Shown: positions 1-9,199 of the stretch, one piece after another
Layout of the letters: every line of letters begins with the position of its first letter
How positions within the stretch are numbered: position 1 is the stretch's first letter
NCBI GenBank assembly: GCA_002633005.1
Contig: NMRA01000438.1
Span: 323,624 to 385,010, forward strand
DNA: 61,387 bases
Reading direction: 5' to 3'
Source: Phoronis australis
Taxonomy: Eukaryota > Phoronida > Phoronidae
Program-made: the position numbers and the translations under genes
Notes under the pieces: generated by a model
Database searches by the model: none
The model's input: the letters and a program-made list of their open reading frames with translations, nothing else
What the model was told of the DNA's origin: nothing

Positions 1-845
1 CCATTGTTAATTCAGATTTATTTATTTTCATAATAAGGAATCGATAATGACATGAATTTCTGCACAGTTTGTTGATAATATAACAATATAAACAGCTACC
101 TCACCACAGTTCCGACCGCAAACGCAACTCGCAAAATAACTTTTACTTTCGCGACACCTAGCGACCTAGTAACGTATTACCGGATGTAAGCATGCGCAGA
201 ACCAACTTCCTGGTTAAAATTGCCAGCTGACAGCCAATGAAATCCATCGTTCTAGTATCCTGTACCTGGGCCTTCACAAGCTATCCGTGACGTCATCTTG
301 TGAGGCCCGGGAACCAGGTTAACGGCTAATCATGATCCAGTTTGAAAGTTACATCATGACTTGGCATATGACTGAAGACCGCAAATGCGCAGATAAAGAT
401 TACCTGAGAGTGGAGACTTAATGGTTTCAGTGGAAATACCGAGGTGTTCCGGATGCTCGGAAAAGTGGCACTCATTCCATTCCGACACAATTTACTGAAA
501 GTTATGCAGCTCTTCTTCTTGCTCTGTCAACTCAGCCTGTCCTGTGTTGTTCCAGTGGCTCTTGCGTGATGTACAGTGACATATTGGCCAACCATACTTA
601 GTGACAACACGTTCTGCGATACATGGTTACACGGTATGAATCGCATGTGATCTCGGCTGATCGTTCCATTCTAAGCTTTAACTTCAAAATTCAACAAAAT
701 TTTTGAAAATGCTCACACCATCGTTTAAGTGAGCCTATTTTTCTGACACGCATCGTCCTATTGTCAGCAGCCTAAAGACTTTCTCGATAGCTCGGCTCTT
801 TATGTATTCCTTTTTATATTAAATACAATGTTATTTATGTTGTAG
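1..845. other. 5' flank of locus 1, no gene recognised
   Basis: No supported exon is seen here. A short hydrophobic ORF begins with ATG at 504 and runs 21 codons to a TGA at 567. It looks like a signal peptide, but it has no convincing phase-1 splice donor to join the MAM exon at 846. The true first exon of locus 1 is therefore unresolved and may lie left of the window. Confidence 0.4.
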
Positions 846-1001
846 AAACTCCAACTCTAGCAAACACGATAGATTCCTGCAATTTTGAAAGAGGTCTGTG
901 CGGATGGTCGCAAATTTCACTTGGTGACATCGACAGAGCAACAGAAATTGCGAAGAAACGTTTTGGGCCGTCGGTAGATCACACGAGTGGAAATAGTACA
1001 G
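846..1001 (+). CDS. Locus 1, MAM domain exon 1
   Basis: This is the first of four exons of an extracellular MAM domain in a membrane protein. The exon follows a TTGTAG acceptor and ends at G|GTATTG. Both borders are phase 1, so it is a symmetric exon. The translation contains the MAM opening SCNFERGLCGW with conserved cysteines 1 and 2, and later GPSVDHTSGN, which matches the family's GP..DHT.G. The usual DDFDW stretch between these motifs is replaced by a segment containing GDIDRAT, so this copy has diverged from locus 3. No signal-peptide exon was found upstream. The start of the gene is missing, not the domain. Confidence 0.82.
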
Positions 1002-2595
1002 GTATTGCATGTGGGCTGCGCTCCGTAAATCGAGAAAAGGGAGTTCACGCAACTTTGCTAGTATTTGCTAGACATAGCGGTGCGTTGCAACTGCATGTAT
1101 CACATTGTCTATTAACCATCTAGTGGCCATATTTGAGAATGGCTGTTGATGACAGCTGAAACGTAATACCTCATTGTGCTTAAAGACATCACTAACTGCG
1201 ATGTTTCAACGTGATCAATCCGGCTCTTTACTGTAATTTTGAGTATTTCGAATACGTGAACTTTTTGTCTCATTTCTGGTTATTTTTAAGGTAAGAACTT
1301 CTTAAGAATGATAATCAAAATATAAATGTTTAAAATGAAGTCTGTCGGCCATATTTGGTAGCATGAACACAAACAAGTGGTAAAACTTTTCAAAAATGTT
1401 TCGTGCGCTAACTCTGAAGCATATACTTTGGCAATTTTCCATTGTATTTTGAACGGATTTCATAAAATCAGTACCTCCAATATGGCGCCCAGTGGCCTTG
1501 TTGGATTTTTGGTTTTGAAAACATGTGGAAGATTTTAATCTTTGCATATGAAGATTAAAATGCAGGGTTATCGCTCTCCCCAAATGCCGGTTACCGGTGA
1601 TTTCGAAAACGTCCCTGTGTCACGTTTTTCCCGTGTGTGGGTGGGCGCAGGTTGTTACAAACCGGTGCTAATAGCCGCGCTTTCGGTGCTACGATAGACT
1701 GAAGACTGGTTCGAGTTAATCCTTTATTAATCTCGACCGTACGTTCACAAGCCTACCTCAAACAAAACATCCGAGGTAATGTCTGTTCTACGCTCCAGGC
1801 AGTGCTGCGAAGCCTTGACTTGTGATAAACTTCTAAGACACGTTCAGTAACTCAACTGTAATTACTCTCGAGTAATTAACTGATGTTCGATGTATCTAAC
1901 TGTCAACTGCTTGACTGATTGATACAAACCCCTGCTTGTGTATTTATAGACTAATACAATGTTTTAGAACTTTTCACCAATTCAAGCACATGCCAGATCT
2001 TTCCGAAATCTACCCAATCATTCTACAAACATATACTAGTCTCTAGAATATTCCAGACTGTATTAGTCACTGTCATGCTAGAGTCTTCTGATAAAGTTCC
2101 ACGCTATACTGTAGTAAACAAATGACATCATCACTGTACTGACCTCAGGGGTCACGCCAATCAATAACACAAACAGAACAATAAAACAAAATAAAACTAA
2201 GAACAGTGTCAGTGGAAGTTCTGACACCCTGTCGTGAGCGATTTTTGAATATTTATGACGAAATGTCATCATATTTTACTTCTTCCGTGTGGCTTCAAAT
2301 TAGAAGTGATATCTGGTACTGGAAAATCTAACAGTTGCGTTTAATTATAGGAATGTTTAGCATGACTTCACTATGAAGTCATTATGAAGTTTTGAACCCA
2401 GTGTAACGGCATGTCTATTCCTATTTCCGGGTCCAAATTGCGTCATCTACAGCCTTGAACGTCATCACTAAACATCCGCATTGCCTCAGACTTGGCTCAT
2501 GGCCACACAGGGTACGTTGAAGTATTACCACGATACATGTCCGATATGTTTTCTTCTAAACTCAGGAACTTCACAACTTTCCTTTCTATATCTAG
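1002..2595 (+). other. Locus 1 intron 1, repeat-like sequence
   Basis: This interval lies between MAM exons 1 and 2 of locus 1. I looked for a ShKT exon like those in locus 2 and saw none. The segment around 1590-2280 reads like an old mobile element, with mixed composition and no open frame, but I cannot name a family or find its ends. Confidence 0.35.
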
Positions 2596-2715
2596 GGCAT
2601 TTTCTCTACATTGCCGCAAAGACTCTTGTTGTCTCGCAGAATTTTCCCGCCAGGTGGAGTGGGAGCTGCTTCCAGTTCTGGTACAAAATGTACGGCGGCG
2701 ATTCGATCAAGCACG
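2596..2715 (+). CDS. Locus 1, MAM domain exon 2
   Basis: The exon runs from a TATCTAG acceptor to a strong GTGAGT donor, with phase 1 on both sides. It begins GHFLYI, the family's GHYLFIE motif, and carries the third MAM cysteine in CFQFWYKMYGG. It is 120 bp against 144 bp for the same exon of locus 3; eight codons are missing in the loop after the GHFLY strand, where locus 3 reads APRKEGES. Core strands and the cysteine are intact, so the domain could still fold. It joins 846-1001 and 2882-3030 in frame. Confidence 0.85.
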
Positions 2716-2881
2716 GTGAGTTGTAACGAACATAACGTAACCGCTGTACTTGGTTGTGGGTGATTTAGAAAGGATATTAGCGCAAAAATATGTATAGAAA
2801 ACCGTTTGCAATTAGTTGTAAACGAGCCTTGTCAAATATAATTTTTTATATTAGACCGTGACAAAATGTGTTTCATTGTAG

Positions 2882-3030
2882 ATTCTATGTCGGGTTCGTT
2901 GGAAGTACACGTGGCTAAAGCAAGTGGCAGTTTGTCAGGATTGTCGCCATGTTTCCACGTTCAGGGAAATCAGCCACACTCTTGGCAGTTAGGTCAGATC
3001 GAAGTCCCCACACTTACCACTGATTTCCAG
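2882..3030 (+). CDS. Locus 1, MAM domain exon 3
   Basis: The acceptor is CATTGTAG and the donor CAG|GTGCGG. It enters in phase 1 and leaves in phase 0, as in loci 2 and 3. The translation has SGSLEVHVAK and FHVQGNQ...W.LGQIEVP, the L.V and GNQ..W strands of MAM domains. The 149-bp length equals that of the locus 3 counterpart (46414-46562), and about two thirds of the residues match between them. This establishes that loci 1 and 3 are paralogues. Confidence 0.85.
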
Positions 3031-4460
3031 GTGCGGTATACTGTTTGTGTTCAAATTGTACTCCTAATTCAACTTAGAACATTTATTATAAAGTAAGATT
3101 AGTAAATATCATTGCTGACGACTAAGTATCCTTGCGTTTACATTTTCCATAGTGTTCATTAAAGTAACATTTGTTTGCAGAAACGACGACCTGTAATGCT
3201 TAGAATTTCGTGTCCTTCCAGTTCGTGGTTGCATTTGACCTTTTTATGGATAGCGTGAACGTTAGACGTCTTATGCACAGTGAATTGTGGGAAATCCTTA
3301 GCCCAAATTAGCGACTATTGCACCCAGATACACGATCTGTAGAAAATCTTTTTGAATTTTATTTTTCAAGCAGCCAGAAGTTCAGTTTATCATACAAGGA
3401 AGTAAACACGTACAGGGCTGTAACATCTATTCAAAATCGACTCTTAGCTCACCGAGCAGACGAACGATTGTGTTACACTTTCTGGATTCTGGAATGAATA
3501 ACATGCACCCCACAAATCTAGGCATTGAGTTGCTCAGGCATATTTTCGGTTTTCACCAAAATGTCAATGTTGTCAGCAATATCATGCAAATGATACTGAA
3601 GGTGGTGTATCAGTAATAGCTGCTATACGTGCTAAAACTCTGAAACTACTACATGAAGAAAAAGGTGGGGTTACGCTGAGGTAGGCACGGACAGGGCTGC
3701 ACCCAAGGCACTAACGAACAGAGAAGACACAAAACTGATTGACGGCTGGGGGATCGGCGCGATTTCATGAAATTGGTATAGAGACCGAGTAGGGGTTAAT
3801 ATTAGGTTGGTTTCAATACTCATATTAGAAGGGATACCTGTGCTTGCGAATAACTGAACATAATAGGAGACATGCTAAATACAACTGTTAGCGTTGCGAG
3901 AGCGCAAAGGCACCTTTGGATTGACACAACGAAACGCAAATCCTTTCGTGATCAGACATTTTATGACATTGTAAATTATTGTGCGATTCAGTTGAATATC
4001 CTTCTGCACAACAGTGGAAATTTGATGATATGGTAGGCGTAAAGAATTTGAAAAAATCGGGGAATATCCCACTGCAATAAAGCCATACCCTGAAAAATAC
4101 AGAACGCAGTCCATCTTCTAACCTATCGCCATCTAGCGACAAGGCTTATTACATCATGTCTCCACTAAATGTTTGTTGGTTACTGTTTTACAGCAACGNG
4201 TTGGTGGAGGGGGGGGGGGGCAATTTATGTGCCGAACCTGGTGCCAACCTTTAGTACAGTGTCAGTTCCTTCCAAGCGTATAAACATTTACGCAAGAAAA
4301 ATGAGACCACTTTTGTACCTGAAAATGTAAATTAATTGTAAGTTTGCTTGACGAGACACAAAGCCTGTGACGGTGTCCCTTTATATCAAAGCTTCTAATT
4401 CATAATCCATATTACCGTACGACGAATGTATGTTCACTCCAAGTTTTACACTTGCTCTAG
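3031..4460 (+). other. Locus 1 intron 3
   Basis: No ShKT or other exon is seen. The stretch near 3225-3420 resembles sequence at 13060-13260 in locus 2 (shared words GATAGCG, TGTGGGA, TTTCAAGCAGCCAGAA.TTCAGTT), on the same strand of the window although the genes are on opposite strands. That suggests a dispersed repeat, not conserved intron. A single N at 4199 is followed by a run of twelve or so G residues. Confidence 0.5.
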
Positions 4461-5045
4461 ATCGTCATGAATGCATCGCGTGGCACGTCACCAAACGGTG
4501 TTGCAATAGACGACATCACTTTGTTCCGGTGCTCAAAAGGTGGCGCCACGTTCTCTGTGCAAACAACGGAAGCTACAACTACAGAAAAAAGTCCCACGTT
4601 TCAAACGACAACAACACCGCCAACTTGGCAACCAACAGTGCACTTTATGGAAAGTACCAGGACAAGTGATCTTATGGAAACGCACCGCCCCCTAAACGGC
4701 ACAGGTGGAGAACAGAACGGCACGACAAATGTGGCAAAGGGGACCCAGTCTAAAGAGACTAACACAGGATTACATGTACATGTATTTATTATCGTTGTTG
4801 TTCCTTGTGTAATTATCGCTTTAATAGTAGTTGTAATAACATACATTTACTTCAAGTCGAGAAAACGGAAACGTAACAATGAAGAAGCGGTCGTTGACGA
4901 CAACGTTAACGTTGAACTAAATCCATTGTCTCCCTTGAACTCGACTGCAGTGGAAGTCCCCAGTTGTGCAACGCCCTTGTGTGAGTTTACTGCAAACGGA
5001 GAGGACCAAAAGGTTGACTCAAGGGTCAACGACTCAGATCTTTAA
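4461..5045 (+). CDS. Locus 1, terminal exon: MAM end, Thr-rich stalk, TM helix, tail
   Basis: This exon encodes the end of the MAM domain, the membrane anchor and the cytoplasmic tail of a type I membrane protein. It starts in phase 0 after a TTGCTCTAG acceptor and runs 194 codons to a TAA. Residues 1-25 are the last MAM strand pair, with IDDITLFRC supplying the fourth MAM cysteine. A Thr-rich, probably O-glycosylated stalk follows (about residues 30-105), then a TM helix of about 24 residues (VFIIVVVPCVIIALIVVVIT) and a basic stop-transfer KSRKRKR. The tail contains VVDDNVNVELNPLSPLNS, whose pattern recurs in locus 3 (ADDHIYVKPNP) and in the decayed copy at 5639-6115. The tail has no tyrosine, unlike locus 3. 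MAM domains mediate adhesion or homophilic contact in known receptors; the ligand here is unknown. Confidence 0.87.
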   Translation: MVMNASRGTSPNGVAIDDITLFRCSKGGATFSVQTTEATTTEKSPTFQTTTTPPTWQPTVHFMESTRTSDLMETHRPLNGTGGEQNGTTNVAKGTQSKETNTGLHVHVFIIVVVPCVIIALIVVVITYIYFKSRKRKRNNEEAVVDDNVNVELNPLSPLNSTAVEVPSCATPLCEFTANGEDQKVDSRVNDSDL

Positions 5046-5638
5046 AACATGTGTGTTCATACACCCTGGTGAAATATGCTTAAAACGTTTATTTCATATT
5101 TTGGGCCGTTGTTTTTTATGTAAGGTCATCGTGAACAGTTTGGCCTAAAATAACCCATTTTGGTTCAGAGAGGTTCAGAAAGTAAAGTAATTTGATAACG
5201 GTTTAAAAGAAGGTAAGAGAAAAAAATCTTTATGATATTTGTGTAGATATTGAACCTCTCTTTCAGAAGGTTGTCTTTGCTTTTTCAAAGGTGTTTCCGT
5301 TAACCTTCATTGGAGTGCCAAAATTCTGGAAACCGTTTTGTATTCGATATTTAGTCATTTTTGAGACGCTTGAGTCATGTTGCGGGAAGTTGGTGACATC
5401 AAATAATAATTTCCATCAATTTGCTGTATGACTAAGAAACTAAAAAAGGGCAACAGCAGTTGGAAAGGACTAACCTTCGCGTATTTTATGGTCCTTAACT
5501 ACGGGCATTCTGCAGCTGTATGCTTTATTTTTGTAACTCAAATTTTGCTATGATGATGAAATCAATTGGCGTCAACTTTTAGATGATTCGATTGCTGCTG
5601 CCCTCTCTGGTAACAATTCCTGGGACTAGATTTCCTTT
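5046..5638 (+). other. Locus 1 3' UTR and spacer
   Basis: AT-rich sequence between the locus 1 stop codon and the decayed tail copy. No canonical AATAAA was found close behind the stop. No coding signal is seen. Confidence 0.4.
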
Positions 5639-6115
5639 TTGAAATTTCATGAATGTTGGCCAAAATATTCTGTCTATCAAGGACACAATGGCACATTCGT
5701 GTTTTCGAATGATTCTAACCTGTGCTGCCCCAGAAGTGACAATTTTGTCATTTTGGAGACCGTTCGTATGTCACAGAACAAGTACTGCTATCGGAAAGGG
5801 ACAGCCCCAGACAACCCGATAAACGGCGCAGGTGCAAAACCAAGTGGCAGGAAAAATGTCACAACGGGGAGACTATCTAATGAGCTGAAGTCATATGTAC
5901 CTGCTGTCGTTGTTACTGGTATTATTTGTAGGGGTATTTCCATCGCTGTAGTAAAATGCTTCAAACTGAAAATACGTGAAGGTAACGGTGAACGAACGGT
6001 AGTTGACGACAACGTTAACGTGGAACTAAGTCCATCATCTCCCTTCAACACCACCAGTGTGCAAGTCCCCAATTGTGCAATCTCACTTTTACGAATTCTT
6101 TCTGAACCAATTTGA
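5639..6115 (+). pseudogene. Decayed duplicate of the locus 1 TM/tail module
   Basis: An open frame ends in about 100 residues that align with the locus 1 terminal exon: an NG.G linker, a weak TM-like segment, a basic stretch and then VVDDNVNVELSPSSPFNT. That last part matches the locus 1 tail almost residue for residue. The copy has no MAM strands, so the part of the exon that finishes the domain is gone. The TM segment is broken by an arginine (TGIICRGISIA). The only plausible acceptor (CTGCCCCAG near 5733) would enter in phase 2, whereas MAM exon 3 leaves in phase 0. A dead tandem duplicate is most likely. An alternative last exon is possible but would need a different upstream exon. Confidence 0.6.
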
Positions 6116-8170
6116 TTCCCCTTAAGTGTTCGAGGTAAATAATTTGTTCAGAATCTCGAGCAGGCCTAGTGGAGAGAATTCTGGGTAAGAATCGGCAGGT
6201 GTTGGCGCGTTAATAATTAACGTCCATCGACCTAGATATATTGAGTGCTGATGTTTTACCGACTGGTCTTGGCACCGTATCGTTCCCAAAGGCGTAAGAA
6301 GCGAATACGGGGCACTCATGAAGTTGGGGGATAACGCCCCCCCACTCCCCTGAAAAGTGACCATTAAAATGGGAGGCGTTCGGCGAAGGCAAACTCGGTA
6401 GCGATCGCGAAAGGGTCCAGGAAAACAGAGGGGAGGGGTGCTCACATCTGTTCCGCTCTCCACCAATGAAAATATTCTGCACCTATGGTCCACTTGGAAA
6501 TGCTGATGGAGAATACTCAATAAAAGTCACAAACGATCAGTGCGACATGTTTAAGGATCCTTATTTGAACTAGCCCAGTTCCCTTGACTCCGTAATCAAT
6601 TTGTGTTTTGGTCAGACATGAAAATAGTATTGAGTTTTGAATTAAACTAACACTAAATTATGTGGAAACGAGTAAATTAATGAACTAGGCACGTTGCACA
6701 TGGAGGAGGGAGCACGATCAAAAGAAAAGTGATTAAAAAACGCCGTGCATGTTTAGGGCTTACGAGCACATGTTACGTTCGATAAGCGTGAAAGGCCGTC
6801 TTTACACTGTGGTGTACATGCACATGTATCACCGATGTATTTTATTACGATAAGTGACAGAAGTAACACACGATGTACGATAAATGCAGGCAGTCTGGTA
6901 CATGTTGTACCAGACGTACGGAGGCTGCTCAGGTGGGCACATTGCACTGATCACCTGGACTCAGTGGTCTAGCAGTGTTCCCCAGGAAGCTAACGCGTAT
7001 CCCACGTGCCCACAATGCCTCCTCTTTGATCAACATTAAATCGGACAGATTACGTGTGAAGTAATACATGTAGTTCATATTGTCCGATGAGTTTGTTCAA
7101 CACTTCACCCCAACTATTCCGTGTTTCACTTAATTTTAACGAAGTTTTAGATGTTTCTGTAACCGCCTGTTCTCTCGGATTTTGCCGGAAGAGCACTTGG
7201 GTCCCTTACTAAAGTTAAATTCATTTACGGGCGTGTGATACGATACGCTTACTGCAGCAACCTTCATTTTACACCAAACGGTATACTCGAAAGAGAACTT
7301 TATGTTAGATTAGACATTTCCCCTTCTAAACGACCTCTTTAATTGCTCGATTTGGAACCGGCACATTGTCTTGTATGATAGAAGTACGAAGATTTATGAA
7401 TTTAAGAATAGATGAACGCATGATTTATATTCTTTGTGACTCGCATTTTATTTTTAGGTGTCAAGTTTTTAGAACAGAAACAGGTAAATTTATTGAAAAG
7501 TTTACTCTTTTGAACGATATGTTTTACACGTACATGTAAGTCAAGACAAAGCTGCATCTAAATAACGATTAATAATAGTGGACAGAGTAGTTACCTATCA
7601 GCGACCTGTTTGTGTTTGCGGACCTACATGTAGCTTGGAGCCCGCCCTGGGCAGGAATCTTCGTGTCACATGGTTCAGAGTGGGTGGTCCTTGGTGGTTG
7701 TCCATCACCACCTGGTGACTGTTACTTGGGCGGAGGCGCTGGTAAATAGCTGACAAGCCATATCCACTGTCTCTCTTCAATTTCAGTTTGTTGCTCATGA
7801 TTTCGACTGATGTTTCGTTGCATATTTTAGATAGGCGTGTTCAAGTACAGTGTGAACTTAGTAGAAATACAAATGCACACTTACGTTTCAAAATGCCGAT
7901 TAAGACGGTTAATAATTAACATCTCTCTTGCAAACTTAATTAAGCATTGTCAGAATTTCTAATTTTTCTGCTTCTCTTAAAAGTGATAAATGCTTTGTAA
8001 GGGCCTCTGCCAAAGTCTAGGGTATTATCAACCATTTAGCGCAAATCCATATCAAATTAAAGTATGCTTTTTAGAAATCCACAAATAGAATCCTTTCAGC
8101 CCCTTAAGATCTAGATTTACAGCCAGTCATAGAGCAGTTAATAATGAAACGTCAGATAACAACAAAGGTA
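6116..8170. other. Convergent intergenic region between loci 1 and 2
   Basis: Loci 1 and 2 point toward each other here. I see no convincing exon. A 66-codon minus-strand frame at 7598-7798 is well formed, but I recognise nothing in it. TTTATT at about 7446 and 7488 reads AATAAA on the minus strand and could be the locus 2 polyadenylation signal, roughly 700 bp past its stop codon. Confidence 0.35.
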
Positions 8171-9199
8171 CTAGGAGTGGGTTACTTGAGCGTAGCTATT
8201 TCCGGAAACATTAACAATCACATCCGGTTTGTTGTCACAACACTTATTTACAGGCTCTTCTGTTTTCGATATGGAAACCTTTTTGGTATCCACTGGTTTA
8301 ATTGTTTGTGTTTTCTTTCTACGCCTCAGTAAGCACCACACAACGAGGGCTAGAATAAGTAGGAAACTGAATGTTCCGAGAACGATGCCAACAATTAATC
8401 CACTGTTGTCGACTTTCTCTGAATTCTCAGGTGTCGTCAGTTTTCTCGAAGACAGTTCGGTTGTGTCGGCTGAAGTAGCCGTTGTTGCTGCCACATAAGC
8501 TGTTGCATTATAAATGGCGGTATCGTTGGGGCGCACTGTTGATATCTCCGTGGCCTTTTTCGTAACTGATATTCCCATCTCGGTTGTTGTAATTCCCATC
8601 GTGGTTGTGATGCCTTGTGTTTCAATCGTAGTTGGGAATTGATTAACAGTGACACGCTGAATAGGCGGACTTGTTGCATTTTGAGTTGTCAGTTCAGCAG
8701 CTGTTGTAGTTTCTGTATTGCGAATTGTATCTTCAGTAGTTACAAGTGGTACTGTCGTGTCTCTCACTGTAGTGGGCGTGTCTGCTACTGAAGTGGGCGG
8801 CTCTGTTGCTGTGGTGAGTGGTTCCTTTACTGTTGTGGGCGAGTCTGTTACTGTTGTAGGCGGGTCCGTTACTGTTGTGGGCGGGTCAGTTACAGTTGTG
8901 GGCGGGTCTGTTACTGTGCTGGGCGGGTCCGTCACTGTAGTGGGCGGGTTCGTCACTGTAGTGGGCGGGTCCGTTGCCGTAGTGAGTAGGTATGATTTTG
9001 TTGTGGGCGGTTCTGTTACTGTAGTCGGCGGATCAGCAATTGTAGTGGGAGGGTCCGTTACAGTTGTGAGTGCTTTTGTTGTTCCTTGGGTAGTAACTAG
9101 AGATTGTGTTGTTGGTTCATAAGGACAGTCAATCAGCTTAAAATTGTCGAGAGCAATATCCATGTAAAAGGTTACTCCACGAACAGCCTCAATTACAAT
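8171..9199 (-). CDS. Locus 2, terminal exon: MAM end, mucin-like stalk, TM helix, tail
   Basis: This is the last exon of the second MAM membrane protein. It begins in phase 0 after a TTTTTTGCAG acceptor and runs 342 codons to a TAG. Residues 1-25 end the MAM domain (VRGVTFYMDIALDNFKLIDC, with the fourth cysteine). The next 240 or so residues are a Thr/Ser/Pro-rich stalk containing fourteen copies of a seven-residue repeat, VTDPPTT. The TM helix is at about residues 267-291 and is followed by RRRKK. The 51-residue tail contains adjacent cysteines (NKCCDN) and ends GNSYAQVTHS. The tail differs from those of loci 1 and 3, so this copy probably has its own intracellular partners. The stalk is expected to be rigid and O-glycosylated. 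Confidence 0.87.
   Translation of the reverse strand: MVIEAVRGVTFYMDIALDNFKLIDCPYEPTTQSLVTTQGTTKALTTVTDPPTTIADPPTTVTEPPTTKSYLLTTATDPPTTVTNPPTTVTDPPSTVTDPPTTVTDPPTTVTDPPTTVTDSPTTVKEPLTTATEPPTSVADTPTTVRDTTVPLVTTEDTIRNTETTTAAELTTQNATSPPIQRVTVNQFPTTIETQGITTTMGITTTEMGISVTKKATEISTVRPNDTAIYNATAYVAATTATSADTTELSSRKLTTPENSEKVDNSGLIVGIVLGTFSFLLILALVVWCLLRRRKKTQTIKPVDTKKVSISKTEEPVNKCCDNKPDVIVNVSGNSYAQVTHS
8768..9061 (-). repeat. In-frame 21-bp repeat coding VTDPPTT
   Basis: There are about 14 units of 21 bp, read on the minus strand as variants of VTDPPTT (also IADPPTT, VTEPPTT, VTNPPTT). The unit is a whole number of codons, so gain or loss of copies keeps the frame. The middle units are the most uniform and the outer ones have drifted, the usual pattern of unequal exchange. 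Confidence 0.85.

Noticed and set aside
504-569. Signal-peptide-like short ORF as the first exon of locus 1
   Set aside because: The hydrophobic peptide is attractive, but none of its GT sites that would give the required phase-1 ending resembles a good donor (GTCAAC, GTGTTG).
831-1052. Minus-strand 73-codon frame
   Set aside because: It is the antisense shadow of locus 1 MAM exon 1, whose plus strand has the MAM motifs and splice sites.
7598-7798. Minus-strand 66-codon ORF with ATG and stop
   Set aside because: Balanced composition, but no domain, no neighbouring exon of the same gene, and no homologue that I can name.
8718-9122. Plus-strand 134-codon Val/Gly-repeat frame
   Set aside because: Antisense of the VTDPPTT repeat; a 21-bp repeat keeps several frames open at once.
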